64,000 nucleotides of DNA from Spongiibacter thalassae. GTDB lineage: Bacteria; Pseudomonadota; Gammaproteobacteria; Pseudomonadales; Spongiibacteraceae. Positions 17,232-25,531 of the stretch are shown here, piece by piece. Every line of letters begins with the position of its first letter. Position 1 is the stretch's first letter. The position numbers and the translations under genes were made by a program. A model generated the notes under the pieces. That model worked only from the letters and a program-made list of their open reading frames with translations, did no database searches and was not told the DNA's origin. The stretch spans positions 372,001-436,000 of the forward strand of contig NZ_JAAWWK010000001.1 in NCBI RefSeq assembly GCF_012272835.1, read 5' to 3'.

Positions 17232-17350
17232 ATAAAATAAGAAGGACGCCGATGAGGCGGGGGCAGGGTGGTAGGACTACGGTCGTTTTATAGTCGGTTT
17301 TAGCAGGTCGTTGCCCTATTGAGCATTGTGATAATTATAAATCTGGATGC

Positions 17351-17379
17351 TTGACATAAAAGGTTCGCATACTTAAGAT
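17351..17379 (+). promoter_or_regulatory. promoter with embedded palindrome-like motif (copy 6)
   Basis: TTGACA (17351-17356), a 17-bp spacer and TAAGAT (17374-17379). TTCGCATACTTA at 17364-17375 sits in the spacer, in the same position relative to the -10 as copy 3 at 9171. It drives the ferredoxin-reductase, aldehyde dehydrogenase and alcohol dehydrogenase operon. Confidence 0.55.
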
Positions 17380-17449
17380 TATTTGCATTAACTAATAATG
17401 AATTGCCGTTGCCGCGTTGGTTTCGGTTCACCCCGGGTAAGGAGTCGTT

Positions 17450-18517
17450 GTGTCGATATTCTCTTTTCTTAAGCCTTCACCAAAGAAGGTCACTGTGATG
17501 CCAGCGGGGGTCAGTTTTGAGGTCCAGCCGGGTCAGTCGATTCTTGAAGCTGGGTTGGCAGCGGGCTATGCCATGCCCCATAGCTGCACTGTGGGTACCT
17601 GCGGTACGTGCAAGTGCAAGTTGTCTGAGGGTAAGGTGCGTGAGTTAACAAATTTTGCCTATGTGCTGGAGGCGGAGGAGCTGCAGAGTAATGTGATTCT
17701 GACCTGTCAGGCGGCTCTGAAGGCCGATGCGGTCATCAATATTCCTCATTTCGAACTGAAGCAGCTCACACCGCCAGAGGACTTTCAGGGCGAAATCGTC
17801 GCTCAGGAAGAGCTGACCCACGACACTCGCCGAGTGACGATTCGTCTCGATCGGCCGATGAAATTTGATGCGGGACAGTATGTGCAAGTGCATCACGAGG
17901 ACATTTACGGTATTCGCTCCTATTCCTTTGCCATGGCGCCTGCCGAAGGCGGTAATCAGGACGTAGAGCTGTTTATTCGGCTGGTTCCAGGCGGTGAATT
18001 CACTGGTAAGTTGTTTGCCGGCGAGCTGGATGGTGCCAAGGTGAAAATCCACGGTCCCGCTGGCAACTTCTGGTTGCGCGAGGGCAAGGGCCCCATTATT
18101 TGTGTGGGTGGGGGAAGTGGATTGGCACCGATTGTAAGCCTGCTTGAGCAGGCGGCAAAAGCACCTCATGGCCGACCCTGTGTGATGTTTTTCGGGGCGC
18201 GCAGCCAGGCAGATCTGTACTGCCTTGATCGTATCAAACAGATAGAGGAAGCCTGGGATGGTGCCTTCCAGTTCGTGCCGGTGTTGTCTGACGAGCCTGA
18301 AGACAGCGATTGGCAGGGCTTGCGCGGCTTTGTGAATACCGCCATCGACACTGTGGCAGGTAAATATATCGGTGAGGACGCCCAGGTGTATTTATGTGGC
18401 CCACCGCCCATGATCGACGCGGTCACTGCAACCGTATTGGAACTGGGTATCGACGAAGCCAATATCCATGCAGACAAATTTCTGGACGCCAGCCACGGTT
18501 TGTCCAGGCAGGATTAA
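17450..18517 (+). CDS. 2Fe-2S ferredoxin / FAD-NAD(P)H oxidoreductase fusion
   Basis: 355 residues from a GTG start with TAAGGAG upstream. The N-terminus is a plant-type 2Fe-2S domain with Cys 46, 51, 54 and 86 (CTVGTCGTC then C). The FAD-binding region includes IRSYSFAMAP (about 161-170), the nucleotide-binding region VGGGSGLAPIVSLL (about 221-234), and the C-terminus YLCGPPPMIDA. It is an electron-transfer reductase of the kind serving Rieske oxygenases, monooxygenases or desaturases. No oxygenase gene is adjacent; the dioxygenase at 2090 lacks its own reductase and is one candidate partner. It heads an operon with two dehydrogenases. Confidence 0.92.
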   Translation: MSIFSFLKPSPKKVTVMPAGVSFEVQPGQSILEAGLAAGYAMPHSCTVGTCGTCKCKLSEGKVRELTNFAYVLEAEELQSNVILTCQAALKADAVINIPHFELKQLTPPEDFQGEIVAQEELTHDTRRVTIRLDRPMKFDAGQYVQVHHEDIYGIRSYSFAMAPAEGGNQDVELFIRLVPGGEFTGKLFAGELDGAKVKIHGPAGNFWLREGKGPIICVGGGSGLAPIVSLLEQAAKAPHGRPCVMFFGARSQADLYCLDRIKQIEEAWDGAFQFVPVLSDEPEDSDWQGLRGFVNTAIDTVAGKYIGEDAQVYLCGPPPMIDAVTATVLELGIDEANIHADKFLDASHGLSRQD

Positions 18518-18569
18518 ACATAACGACGCGGCACGCTGTATACCCCATAACAAAAGTTGGAGCCAAGCC

Positions 18570-20042
18570 ATGAACTCTATCAGTGATCTCAAAATTCCGT
18601 CGGGCAAAATGTTAATCGGTCAGGATTGGTGCGACGCCCAGTCCGGCGAGCGACTGGATGTAGAAAACCCCGCCAACGGCGAGATTTTCGCGTCGATCGC
18701 GGCGGGTGGTGCTGCGGAAATAGATGCGGCGGTAAAGGTCGCACGCAAAGCCTTTGAGTCGGCGGAATGGGCGAAAATGCGTCCCATCGACCGCAGCCGT
18801 TTGCTGGAGCAAGTGGCGCTGAAAATTGAAGCCCACGCCGATGAGCTGGCGCTGCTGGAAAGCTACGACAATGGTAAGCCCAAACATCTGGCGATGATGG
18901 TGGATGTACCCGCGGCGGTGGAAGTGTTCCGGTATATGGCGGGCTGGTGTACCAAAATTTACGGTAAAACCCTGCCTGTTTCCGGTGATGGACGCCAGTA
19001 TCATGCCTACACCCTGCGCCAGCCTATCGGTGTGGTCGGCGCGATAGTGCCGTGGAACTACCCCTTGTCTATGGCTGCCTGGAAAATCGCGTCGGCACTG
19101 GCGGCGGGTTGCACCGTGGTGCTTAAACCCTCGGAGGTGACTTCGCTGACCACCCTGCGTTTAGCCGAGTTGATGCTGGAGGCGGGTGTTCCACCGGGGG
19201 TGCTGAATATTGTGACCGGTGTTGGTGAAAAAGCAGGCGAAGCACTGATTACCCATCCCGATGTCGACAAGATTGCGTTCACCGGTTCAACCCCCGTCGG
19301 TAAGCACATACTCCGCAGCTCCGCCAATGACCTGCGCCGAGTGAGCCTTGAGCTTGGAGGCAAGTCGCCTACCATCATCATGCCTGATGCGGATCTCGAC
19401 AAGGCGATCCCCGACGCGGCCATGGCGATTTTCTTTAACTCAGGACAAACCTGTTTTGCCGGTTCTCGGCTGCTGTGCCACGAGTCGATCTACGACGATG
19501 TGATTGCCGGTATTAACGAAGTCGCCCGAAACCTGCCCATCGGTCCGGGGCAGGATGCCAACACCATGATCGGCCCGGTGGTGAATAAGAAGCAGCGCGA
19601 GCGTATTGAAAGTTATATCAAAATAGGCCAGGAAGAGGGCGCCGAAGCTATCAGCCCGGATGCTGAATTACCCGGCCAAGGCTACTTCGTCAAGCCGACG
19701 ATACTGTCGGGTGCGACTGAGCAGTCACGGGTATTCAACGAAGAAATTTTCGGCCCTGTGCTGGCGGCAACCAAATTCAGCACCGAAGAAGAAGCCATCA
19801 GGCTGGCGAACAAGTCGCGCTTTGGTTTGGGTGCCAACCTCTACTGTAAAAACGTGAAAACCGCTCACAAAATGGCGGCGGCGATTCATGCCGGAACTGT
19901 GTGGATCAATACCTACTTTGTTGTTGATTCTGCGATGCCCTTCGGCGGATTCAAGGAGTCGGGTATTGGGCGTGAGGTCGGTGACGAGGGCGTTCTGATG
20001 TTTACCGAATCCAAGTCAGTCTGTGCCCTGTTGGACGACTAA
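18570..20042 (+). CDS. NAD(P)-dependent aldehyde dehydrogenase
   Basis: 490 residues from ATG 18570; an upstream extension to 18468 overlaps the previous gene and is not needed. Active-site residues are Asn 163 in PWNYP, Glu 261 in LELGGKSP and the nucleophile Cys 295 in SGQTCFAGSR; the coenzyme motif FTGSTPVG is near 237-244. It oxidises an aldehyde to the acid. The next gene encodes a zinc alcohol dehydrogenase, so together they can take an alcohol to a carboxylic acid for CoA activation. Aromatic or terpenoid aldehydes would fit the region. Confidence 0.93.
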   Translation: MNSISDLKIPSGKMLIGQDWCDAQSGERLDVENPANGEIFASIAAGGAAEIDAAVKVARKAFESAEWAKMRPIDRSRLLEQVALKIEAHADELALLESYDNGKPKHLAMMVDVPAAVEVFRYMAGWCTKIYGKTLPVSGDGRQYHAYTLRQPIGVVGAIVPWNYPLSMAAWKIASALAAGCTVVLKPSEVTSLTTLRLAELMLEAGVPPGVLNIVTGVGEKAGEALITHPDVDKIAFTGSTPVGKHILRSSANDLRRVSLELGGKSPTIIMPDADLDKAIPDAAMAIFFNSGQTCFAGSRLLCHESIYDDVIAGINEVARNLPIGPGQDANTMIGPVVNKKQRERIESYIKIGQEEGAEAISPDAELPGQGYFVKPTILSGATEQSRVFNEEIFGPVLAATKFSTEEEAIRLANKSRFGLGANLYCKNVKTAHKMAAAIHAGTVWINTYFVVDSAMPFGGFKESGIGREVGDEGVLMFTESKSVCALLDD

Positions 20043-20079
20043 GCAAATAAATCTGATAACACAATAACGGGATTGAAGC

Positions 20080-21183
20080 ATGGAAATTACAGCAGCAGTG
20101 AGCCGTACCGCCGGCAGCGATTTTTCGATAGAGCAACTGCAACTCGAAGACCCCCGCGACAATGAAGTGTTGGTCAAGATTGTGGGTGTGGGAGTGTGTC
20201 ATACGGATATTGCTGCCCGGGACCAGGCTATTCCCGCCGAAATGCCGATTGTATTGGGGCACGAGGGCGCAGGAATCGTCGAAAAGGTCGGTTCGGCAGT
20301 GACCTCGGTCAAACCCGGCGATCACGTCGTGTTGTCCTATACCTTCTGTGAACAATGTGCTCCCTGCGGGCACGATCACCACAACTACTGTCAGCAATTT
20401 GCGCCGTTGAATTTTGTCGGCTTGCGTGCCGATGGCAGCAAGGCCTTGAAAGACAGTCAGGGCCCGGTCAGTAGCCACTTCTTTGGTCAGTCGTCCTTTG
20501 CGAGCTACGCACTGGCTTATGAAAACAATGTTGTGAAAGTGCGCGACGATGCGCCGCTGGAACTCCTCGGGCCGCTGGGCTGCGGAATTCAAACAGGCGC
20601 AGGCACTTTTATGCGCGCCTTTTCCTGTGAGCCTGGTTCAGCCGTTGCCGTAACCGGTGGCGGGGCGGTGGGGCTTGCCGCTGTATTGGGCGCCGTCGCC
20701 CAGGGCTGCAAAACGATTATCGTGGTTGAACCCCACGAGAATCGCCGTCAGTTGGCGCTGGAAGTTGGGGCGACCCATGTGATAGACCCGATGTCGGTGA
20801 ATATGACAGAAGCGATCCGCGAAATTGAACCCAATGGTTTGAACTACGCACTGGATACCACCGGAAAAGGGGTTGTGTTCCAGGGGCTGGTTGCAGCAAT
20901 GGGCGCTGGTGGCGAGATTGGCATTGTGGGTGTTCCCAGCACTGAAGACGACGCCATGCTCAAGCTGGATGTGCTGAATATGCTGTTGTGCGGTATTAAA
21001 GTGAAGGGGATTTGCGAGGGCGACGCTCACCCCGCTGAGTTTATACCGGTGATGGTGGACTTGTTTATGGAAGGCAAATTCCCCTTCGACAAGCTTTGTG
21101 ATTTCTATCAATTCGATCAGATTAATCAGGCAGTTGCAGACCAGCACAGCGGCAAGTCGGTGAAGGCAATACTCAAACTATAG
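20080..21183 (+). CDS. zinc-dependent alcohol dehydrogenase (aryl-alcohol type, class III-like fold)
   Basis: 367 residues, MDR superfamily. Catalytic zinc ligands Cys 40 and His 61 (GVCHTD and GHEGAG), structural zinc cysteines 90, 93, 96 and 104 (CEQCAPCG then C), and the Rossmann motif VTGGGAVGLAAV near 187-198. Resembles aryl-alcohol dehydrogenases such as XylB/TerPD types. It follows the aldehyde dehydrogenase by 37 bp in the operon beginning at 17450 and would supply its aldehyde. Substrate inferred only. Confidence 0.92.
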   Translation: MEITAAVSRTAGSDFSIEQLQLEDPRDNEVLVKIVGVGVCHTDIAARDQAIPAEMPIVLGHEGAGIVEKVGSAVTSVKPGDHVVLSYTFCEQCAPCGHDHHNYCQQFAPLNFVGLRADGSKALKDSQGPVSSHFFGQSSFASYALAYENNVVKVRDDAPLELLGPLGCGIQTGAGTFMRAFSCEPGSAVAVTGGGAVGLAAVLGAVAQGCKTIIVVEPHENRRQLALEVGATHVIDPMSVNMTEAIREIEPNGLNYALDTTGKGVVFQGLVAAMGAGGEIGIVGVPSTEDDAMLKLDVLNMLLCGIKVKGICEGDAHPAEFIPVMVDLFMEGKFPFDKLCDFYQFDQINQAVADQHSGKSVKAILKL

Positions 21184-21322
21184 CCACTCTTTTGCCACAT
21201 CGACGAGGGTTGTTGTGGCAAAAGTAAGCTCAAAGTCCATCGGGCGAAGAGCTGGATCGTTGCGCTTGTGATGCCGTTATTGCGATGCAAGTCAATAAAC
21301 GGCAGATCTCATGGACAAATGT

Positions 21323-21361
21323 TTGACAAAAACGTTCGCACATGAATAAATAGCAAGCATA
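21323..21361 (+). promoter_or_regulatory. TonB-receptor promoter with two palindrome-like copies (7 and 8)
   Basis: TTGACA (21323-21328), a 17-bp spacer and ATAAAT (21346-21351). TTCGCACATGAA (21335-21346) occupies the spacer as at 9171 and 17364, and a second copy, ATAGCAAGCATA (21350-21361), overlaps the -10 and start point. The same ATAGCAAGCATA occurs at 40433-40444. Confidence 0.52.
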
Positions 21362-21444
21362 AATAAAATATTGTTAACGACGTACTGACGCGTAAATTTT
21401 TGCATTGAACTAAAAATTAAAATTGTACTATGCAGGGTGAAAAT

Positions 21445-23856
21445 ATGAAAAAGACCATACTGGCTGCGGCGGTTCTTGCCGCACCAATATTTGCCAGCCA
21501 CTCACACGCTCAAAGTGACGAGCCTGCGACTAAAAAGCGTAGCGCCAACCGGTTGCTTGAAGAGGTTACGGTAACGGCTCAGAAGCGTGAGCAGGACTCG
21601 CAAGACGTACCCATTGCAATACAGGCTTTTTCAGGAGAAAAACTCGACGCCTTCAATATTGAAGACACCGCCGATTTGCAGAAAATAACCCCGGGGCTGA
21701 CTTTTACCTACACCTACGGCTACACCCTGATCTATCTGCGCGGTGTGGGGAGCGAGGCCTTTTTGCCTAACGCAGACCCCAGTGTTGCCACCTATATCGA
21801 TGGAATAAACATTCCTGCCAGCCAGGGTAAGCAGGACTCCCTCGGGCCGGTTAAGCGGGTAGAGGTTCTGAAGGGGCCACAGGGCACGCTGTTTGGTCGA
21901 AATGCCACCGCGGGTGCGATCAGCATTGTCACCGAAGATCCACCGGTGGACGAAATTGTCGGCAATATCAAATACACGGCGGGTAACTATGATACCGCTG
22001 AATATCAGGCCTACACCGGCTTTGGTATTCCCGGTGTCGAAGGCCTGGGCATGACCCTGGCGGGCTTTAAGGACACCCACGAAAACTACGGCACCAACTT
22101 TAATAACGGTGAACCGATGCCCTGGCGGGAAGACTTCTCTGAGGGTGGTCGCGTCAAGGTTCGTTGGGACTTCCTCGACGACTACAGCCTCACGCTGATT
22201 GGCTCCTACGTTAACCAGTTCAATGGTAACTCCCTTGTGCAGGAAAACACCCGGCCCTCGCCGTTTTTTGGCAACGGTGCAGAACCCGACGAGCCCGATC
22301 GCGATACCCACACCAACTACGAGGGTGGTAACGCTACGATCAACACCATGTATGGCGCGATCTTCGAGTGGCGCCCCGGCCCGGTAGACGTCAAACTGAT
22401 TTACTCCGACCAGCTCGCCGATGTTGACTGGGGGCAGTATGACTACGACTCAACCGACGAAGACCGTTCCGGCTTCTTTACCTACGACCAGTACAACGAG
22501 CAGGAAACTATCGAACTACAGATTCTGTCGAACGAAGATACACCCTGGTCTGACAAGCTGGAGTGGGTTGTAGGTTACTACGGCTTGAAAGCTGAAGGTG
22601 GCTTTGGTCGATTGTTCTTCTTCCTCAACAATGGCTTCGCGACCGCATTGCTACCTCCCACGGTTGGTGCCGGGGCTGCAGACCAGCAAAAGGTCACCCT
22701 GGAGTCGGCGGGGATACTCACCACAGAGGCCGACGCGTTCTTCGCCCAGGGCACCTGGATGTTCAACGAAGAGTGGCAGCTGACCTTGGGGGCAAGACAT
22801 CAGGAAGAAACGCGATCGATTGGTAGCACGTATCTGGACTACGTGGACAACCAGTCCCCGGGCTTCGATGATTCCTACTACGAAAGCAACGATTATTCGC
22901 GTAACACTCGCCTGTCGACCTTTAGTGCGCCGCCTCTGGAAGAGGAAACCTTTTCTCCCAAGATCTCATTGCAATGGTTCCCGACGATTACTACCCAGGT
23001 TTATGCATCGCTACAGCGCGGTTATAAAAGCCCGACATACAACATCGTAAACTTCTTTGGTAACCCCGATGCGGTGGAGGCAGAAGAAACCACAGCGGCC
23101 GAGCTCGGTGTGAAATCCGAGTGGCTCGATGGTTCGCTGCGTTTGAATGGTGCGATCTTCGCATCACGGACAAAGAACCAGCTTACCGGTCTGGTATCGT
23201 TTACCTCTGGCGCGATTGTGCGTTATGCCAATGCCGAAGAGGCAGAGGTAGAAGGTGCCGAGATCGACTTCCAGTGGCAGCCCATGCCTAACTGGAACCC
23301 CGGTCTGGCGATTACCGGCGGTGCGACCTATGTCGAGTCCATCTTTAGCGAATATAAAGAAGGTGAAGGTTTCGACGACGAGTCGGGTCTGTACTTCGGC
23401 CCCGGTGCGCCGGAAGACATTCCTTTCGACGTTCTGGGTTTACCCAGTTTGCCGGTATCCACCACCGATGGCGCCAATGGCCCTCGAGACTTCACCGGCA
23501 ACGACGTGCCTCGGTCGCCGAACTTTACCTCAACCGTATCGCTCAACCAGTTTGTCAATGTGGGTGACTTTGGCGCACTGGAATTCGGTGTGGACTATTC
23601 CTACAAATCGGAATACTTCACCACGGCACAGAACTCCCCGCACTACGTGCAAGACCAGTATGAGCTGTGGTCAGCCCGTGCCAGCTACTTCTATGACCCC
23701 TGGGGTCTGCAGCTCACGGCATTCGTAGACAACGCCAAAGACAAAGACTACTACGCCAGTATTCTGCAACAGGACTTCGGTCGCTCAGTAACCCTGGCAC
23801 CACCCCGGTTATACGGTTTGAAATTGAAGTGGGACTTCGACGTATTCCTGAACTAA
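21445..23856 (+). CDS. TonB-dependent outer-membrane receptor
   Basis: 803 residues from ATG 21445, with AGGGTGA just upstream; a start at 21430 would place the ribosome site inside the gene. Signal peptide MKKTILAAAVLAAPIFASHSHA, then a TonB-box-like LLEEVTVTAQKRE, plug domain with DVPIAIQAFSG, PDPSVATYIDG-type loop and VEVLKGPQGTLFGRNATAGAISI, followed by a 22-strand-barrel pattern. It belongs to the large group of receptors seen near catabolic genes in sphingomonads and marine gammaproteobacteria; the ligand is unknown. It has its own promoter and a strong terminator, so it is probably a single-gene unit. Confidence 0.93.
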   Translation: MKKTILAAAVLAAPIFASHSHAQSDEPATKKRSANRLLEEVTVTAQKREQDSQDVPIAIQAFSGEKLDAFNIEDTADLQKITPGLTFTYTYGYTLIYLRGVGSEAFLPNADPSVATYIDGINIPASQGKQDSLGPVKRVEVLKGPQGTLFGRNATAGAISIVTEDPPVDEIVGNIKYTAGNYDTAEYQAYTGFGIPGVEGLGMTLAGFKDTHENYGTNFNNGEPMPWREDFSEGGRVKVRWDFLDDYSLTLIGSYVNQFNGNSLVQENTRPSPFFGNGAEPDEPDRDTHTNYEGGNATINTMYGAIFEWRPGPVDVKLIYSDQLADVDWGQYDYDSTDEDRSGFFTYDQYNEQETIELQILSNEDTPWSDKLEWVVGYYGLKAEGGFGRLFFFLNNGFATALLPPTVGAGAADQQKVTLESAGILTTEADAFFAQGTWMFNEEWQLTLGARHQEETRSIGSTYLDYVDNQSPGFDDSYYESNDYSRNTRLSTFSAPPLEEETFSPKISLQWFPTITTQVYASLQRGYKSPTYNIVNFFGNPDAVEAEETTAAELGVKSEWLDGSLRLNGAIFASRTKNQLTGLVSFTSGAIVRYANAEEAEVEGAEIDFQWQPMPNWNPGLAITGGATYVESIFSEYKEGEGFDDESGLYFGPGAPEDIPFDVLGLPSLPVSTTDGANGPRDFTGNDVPRSPNFTSTVSLNQFVNVGDFGALEFGVDYSYKSEYFTTAQNSPHYVQDQYELWSARASYFYDPWGLQLTAFVDNAKDKDYYASILQQDFGRSVTLAPPRLYGLKLKWDFDVFLN

Positions 23857-23880
23857 ACGCAACCCGGATCATGCCTCTTT

Positions 23881-23908
23881 GCCGCCTTACCTAAGGCGGC
23901 TTTTTTTT
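23881..23908 (+). terminator. intrinsic terminator of the TonB-receptor gene
   Basis: GCCGCCTTA and TAAGGCGGC form a 9-bp stem (23881-23900) followed by eight T residues (23901-23908), 24 bp after the stop. Confidence 0.9.
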
Positions 23909-23919
23909 AACCGCAAAAG

Positions 23920-24055
23920 CTCGCTTGCAAGGCAAGCTCCTACAAAACACCGATCACCAATCCTCCCGATAGCCAATTCAATTCCCCGGCCTGTGGGAGC
24001 GTGCCCTGCACGCGAACCCTCAGTCTCACCCGCAGGAACTTGCCCTGCTCGCGAG
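23920..24055. repeat. three REP-like 25-bp elements
   Basis: Units at 23920-23944 (inverted), 23992-24016 and 24031-24055 share the pattern GGAgCkTGCCcTGCacGCGA and each can fold into a short hairpin around TGCC-TGCA. They resemble the GTGGGAGC-type REP sequences of pseudomonads in sequence and in occurring as opposed copies. They lie between a terminator and a gene remnant, a usual place for REPs. Confidence 0.65.
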
Positions 24056-24116
24056 CTCTCAGGCTTTACCGATTTTAGTGCCTATGGAAAATGGTGAGCG
24101 TTCAAATGCACTTTAA

Positions 24117-24476
24117 AATTACAGCGCAGCAGCAGAGGGTAAGGCCGGTCTTTACGTCTATAGATCGTCTGGATTGGGAGCTGCGCTAAAAAGGGATATT
24201 CGGGTCGATGACGAGTGCCTGGGGAGTCGGCGCCGAATGTATTTTTTACAACGAGGTGTGGCCGGAAATACCCAGCATAAGGTGTCTACGGCGTCTGAGT
24301 TTTCGCCTGATGACCTCATGGTAGAGACCAAAGCGGGGGAAAACTACTTTATAGAACAATACATGAAAATGGGCGTGTTTGTCGGAGGCGCTAACCTGAG
24401 ATTACAATCTGAGGAAGAAGGAAAGAAAGACGTCGCTAAGTTGAAGCTGGCTCTGTCGGGGCAATGCAGCAAGTAG
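24117..24476 (+). pseudogene. DUF2846-like protein lacking its N-terminal signal region
   Basis: The open frame 24117-24476 encodes about 119 residues beginning with SAAAEGKAGLYVYRSSG (from 24123) and ending in KLALSGQCSK. The core, with VYRSSGLGAALKRDIRVDDE, the GENYFIEQYMKMGVFVG segment and LQSEEEGKKDV, matches the DUF2846 family of small secreted or lipoproteins. Upstream in the same frame is a stop (24114-24116) with no ATG or signal peptide between; a TTG at 24174 is the only start and would cut into the domain. The gene has therefore lost its start, consistent with decay next to REP elements. Confidence 0.6.
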
Positions 24477-24488
24477 TTGAACAGCCCT

Positions 24489-24506
24489 GGCGTAAACGCC
24501 TTTTTT
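24489..24506 (+). terminator. terminator after the DUF2846 remnant
   Basis: GGCGT and ACGCC form a 5-bp stem (24489-24500) followed by six T residues, 13 bp after the stop at 24476. Confidence 0.6.
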
Positions 24507-24519
24507 GGTAGTATCCCTG

Positions 24520-24562
24520 GCGGGCAAGTCTTCGCCCGCTAGACCCCCGCTTTTAGCGGGGG
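24520..24562. other. two consecutive GC-rich hairpins
   Basis: GCGGGC with GCCCGC (24520-24525 and 24534-24539), then CCCCCGC with GCGGGGG (24544-24550 and 24556-24562). They lie just past the stop of the minus-strand SDR gene (24578) and could end its transcript; neither has a T-run. Confidence 0.45.
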
Positions 24563-24577
24563 TAGTGCATGCAAGCC

Positions 24578-25474
24578 TTATCCTTCCCTGCGGCCTGTTT
24601 TTTTCACTCCCTCGGTCAACAACCTGGGTGGCTCGTCCCGGTGAAATCCTTCAAAGGTGGGGGAGTTGTTGTGGGGTGTCGGTGGGTTCCAGCACAGGCG
24701 CGCGTTGGGGGCGCCGCCGTCTACCCGTATACATGAGCCGGTGATAAAGGCAGATCCGGGGGAGAGCAAGTAGACAATAGCCGACGATACTTCGGCGACA
24801 TTGCCGTAGCGTTGCATGGGAATGGTTTTGGGGAATTTGAGAATTTCCTTTTGTGCAGAGGGTTCGTAGGTGTCGAAGCCGCTACTGGCCACACCCCCTA
24901 CGGCGACGCTGTTGGCACGCACGCCACTGGGTGCCCATTCAGACGCGGCGCTTTCGGTCAGGGTAAGCATGCCGCCACGGGAGGCGCCGGAGTGGGCGTA
25001 GTTGGGCCAGCCGTTCCAGATGTCGGCAATAATATTCACAATGCTGCCGCCGTTGTCGGCCATCCAGCGGTTGTAGACCTCGCGCATCACCATAAAGCCG
25101 CCAAACAGATTGAGTCGCACCACTGACTCAAAGCCTTTACTGCTGATTTCATGCAGGGGTTGGCGGTATTGCCCGCCGGCGTTATTGACCAGCCCGTCGA
25201 TGCGGCCGTGGTTTTCAAGCACGCCCTCAACCATGCTGATCACCTGTTCTTCCACGCGAATATCGCAGGCGTATACCGCGCTGCGGCCACCGTCTTCTTC
25301 AATTTCCTGGCGCACGCTTTCCAGTTTGTCGGCACTGCGACCCACCAGCGCAACGGTTGCGCCCAGGGCGGCAAGTTCGTGGGCAGTGCAGCGCCCAATA
25401 CCGCTGCCGCCTCCGGTCACGATGATCACCTGGTTATCAAAAAGGCCGGGCTTGAATACAGATTGATATGTCAT
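24578..25474 (-). CDS. SDR family oxidoreductase
   Basis: 298 residues. VTGGGSGIGRCTAHEL (about 19-34) binds NAD(P); NNAGGQYRQPL (about 97-107) and the C-terminal ITGSCIRVDGGAPNARLCW are family segments. The usual Tyr-x3-Lys reads HSGASRGGML, i.e. the Tyr and Lys are not in place, as in peroxisomal 2-enoyl-CoA reductase and 2,4-dienoyl-CoA reductase-like SDRs. It follows the acyl-CoA dehydrogenase gene by 57 bp on the same strand, suggesting reduction or oxidation of an acyl-CoA produced by that enzyme. The exact step is open. Confidence 0.87.
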   Translation of the reverse strand: MTYQSVFKPGLFDNQVIIVTGGGSGIGRCTAHELAALGATVALVGRSADKLESVRQEIEEDGGRSAVYACDIRVEEQVISMVEGVLENHGRIDGLVNNAGGQYRQPLHEISSKGFESVVRLNLFGGFMVMREVYNRWMADNGGSIVNIIADIWNGWPNYAHSGASRGGMLTLTESAASEWAPSGVRANSVAVGGVASSGFDTYEPSAQKEILKFPKTIPMQRYGNVAEVSSAIVYLLSPGSAFITGSCIRVDGGAPNARLCWNPPTPHNNSPTFEGFHRDEPPRLLTEGVKKTGRREG

Positions 25475-25531
25475 GTTCCACCTTTGCTATGTCTGTCGTT
25501 GTAGGTATTGGTATTGTGTTGGCCGCCAGGT

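Larger units (their letters stand above)
16648..17350. other. 700-bp intergenic stretch without a convincing gene
   Basis: No ORF here has family character. Open frames such as 16752-16964 (+) and 16673-16918 (-) are short, lack ribosome sites and have arginine/serine-rich or irregular composition. The stretch 16980-17300 is G-rich on the plus strand and does not look coding. Two copies of the recurrent palindrome occur (16762-16773 and 17220-17231). It may hold a decayed gene or a long leader, but I cannot show either. Confidence 0.5.

Noticed and set aside
23920-23930. CTCGCTTGC resembling a half of the recurrent palindrome
   Set aside because: It is part of a REP-like unit with its own symmetry and lies after a terminator, not in a promoter.
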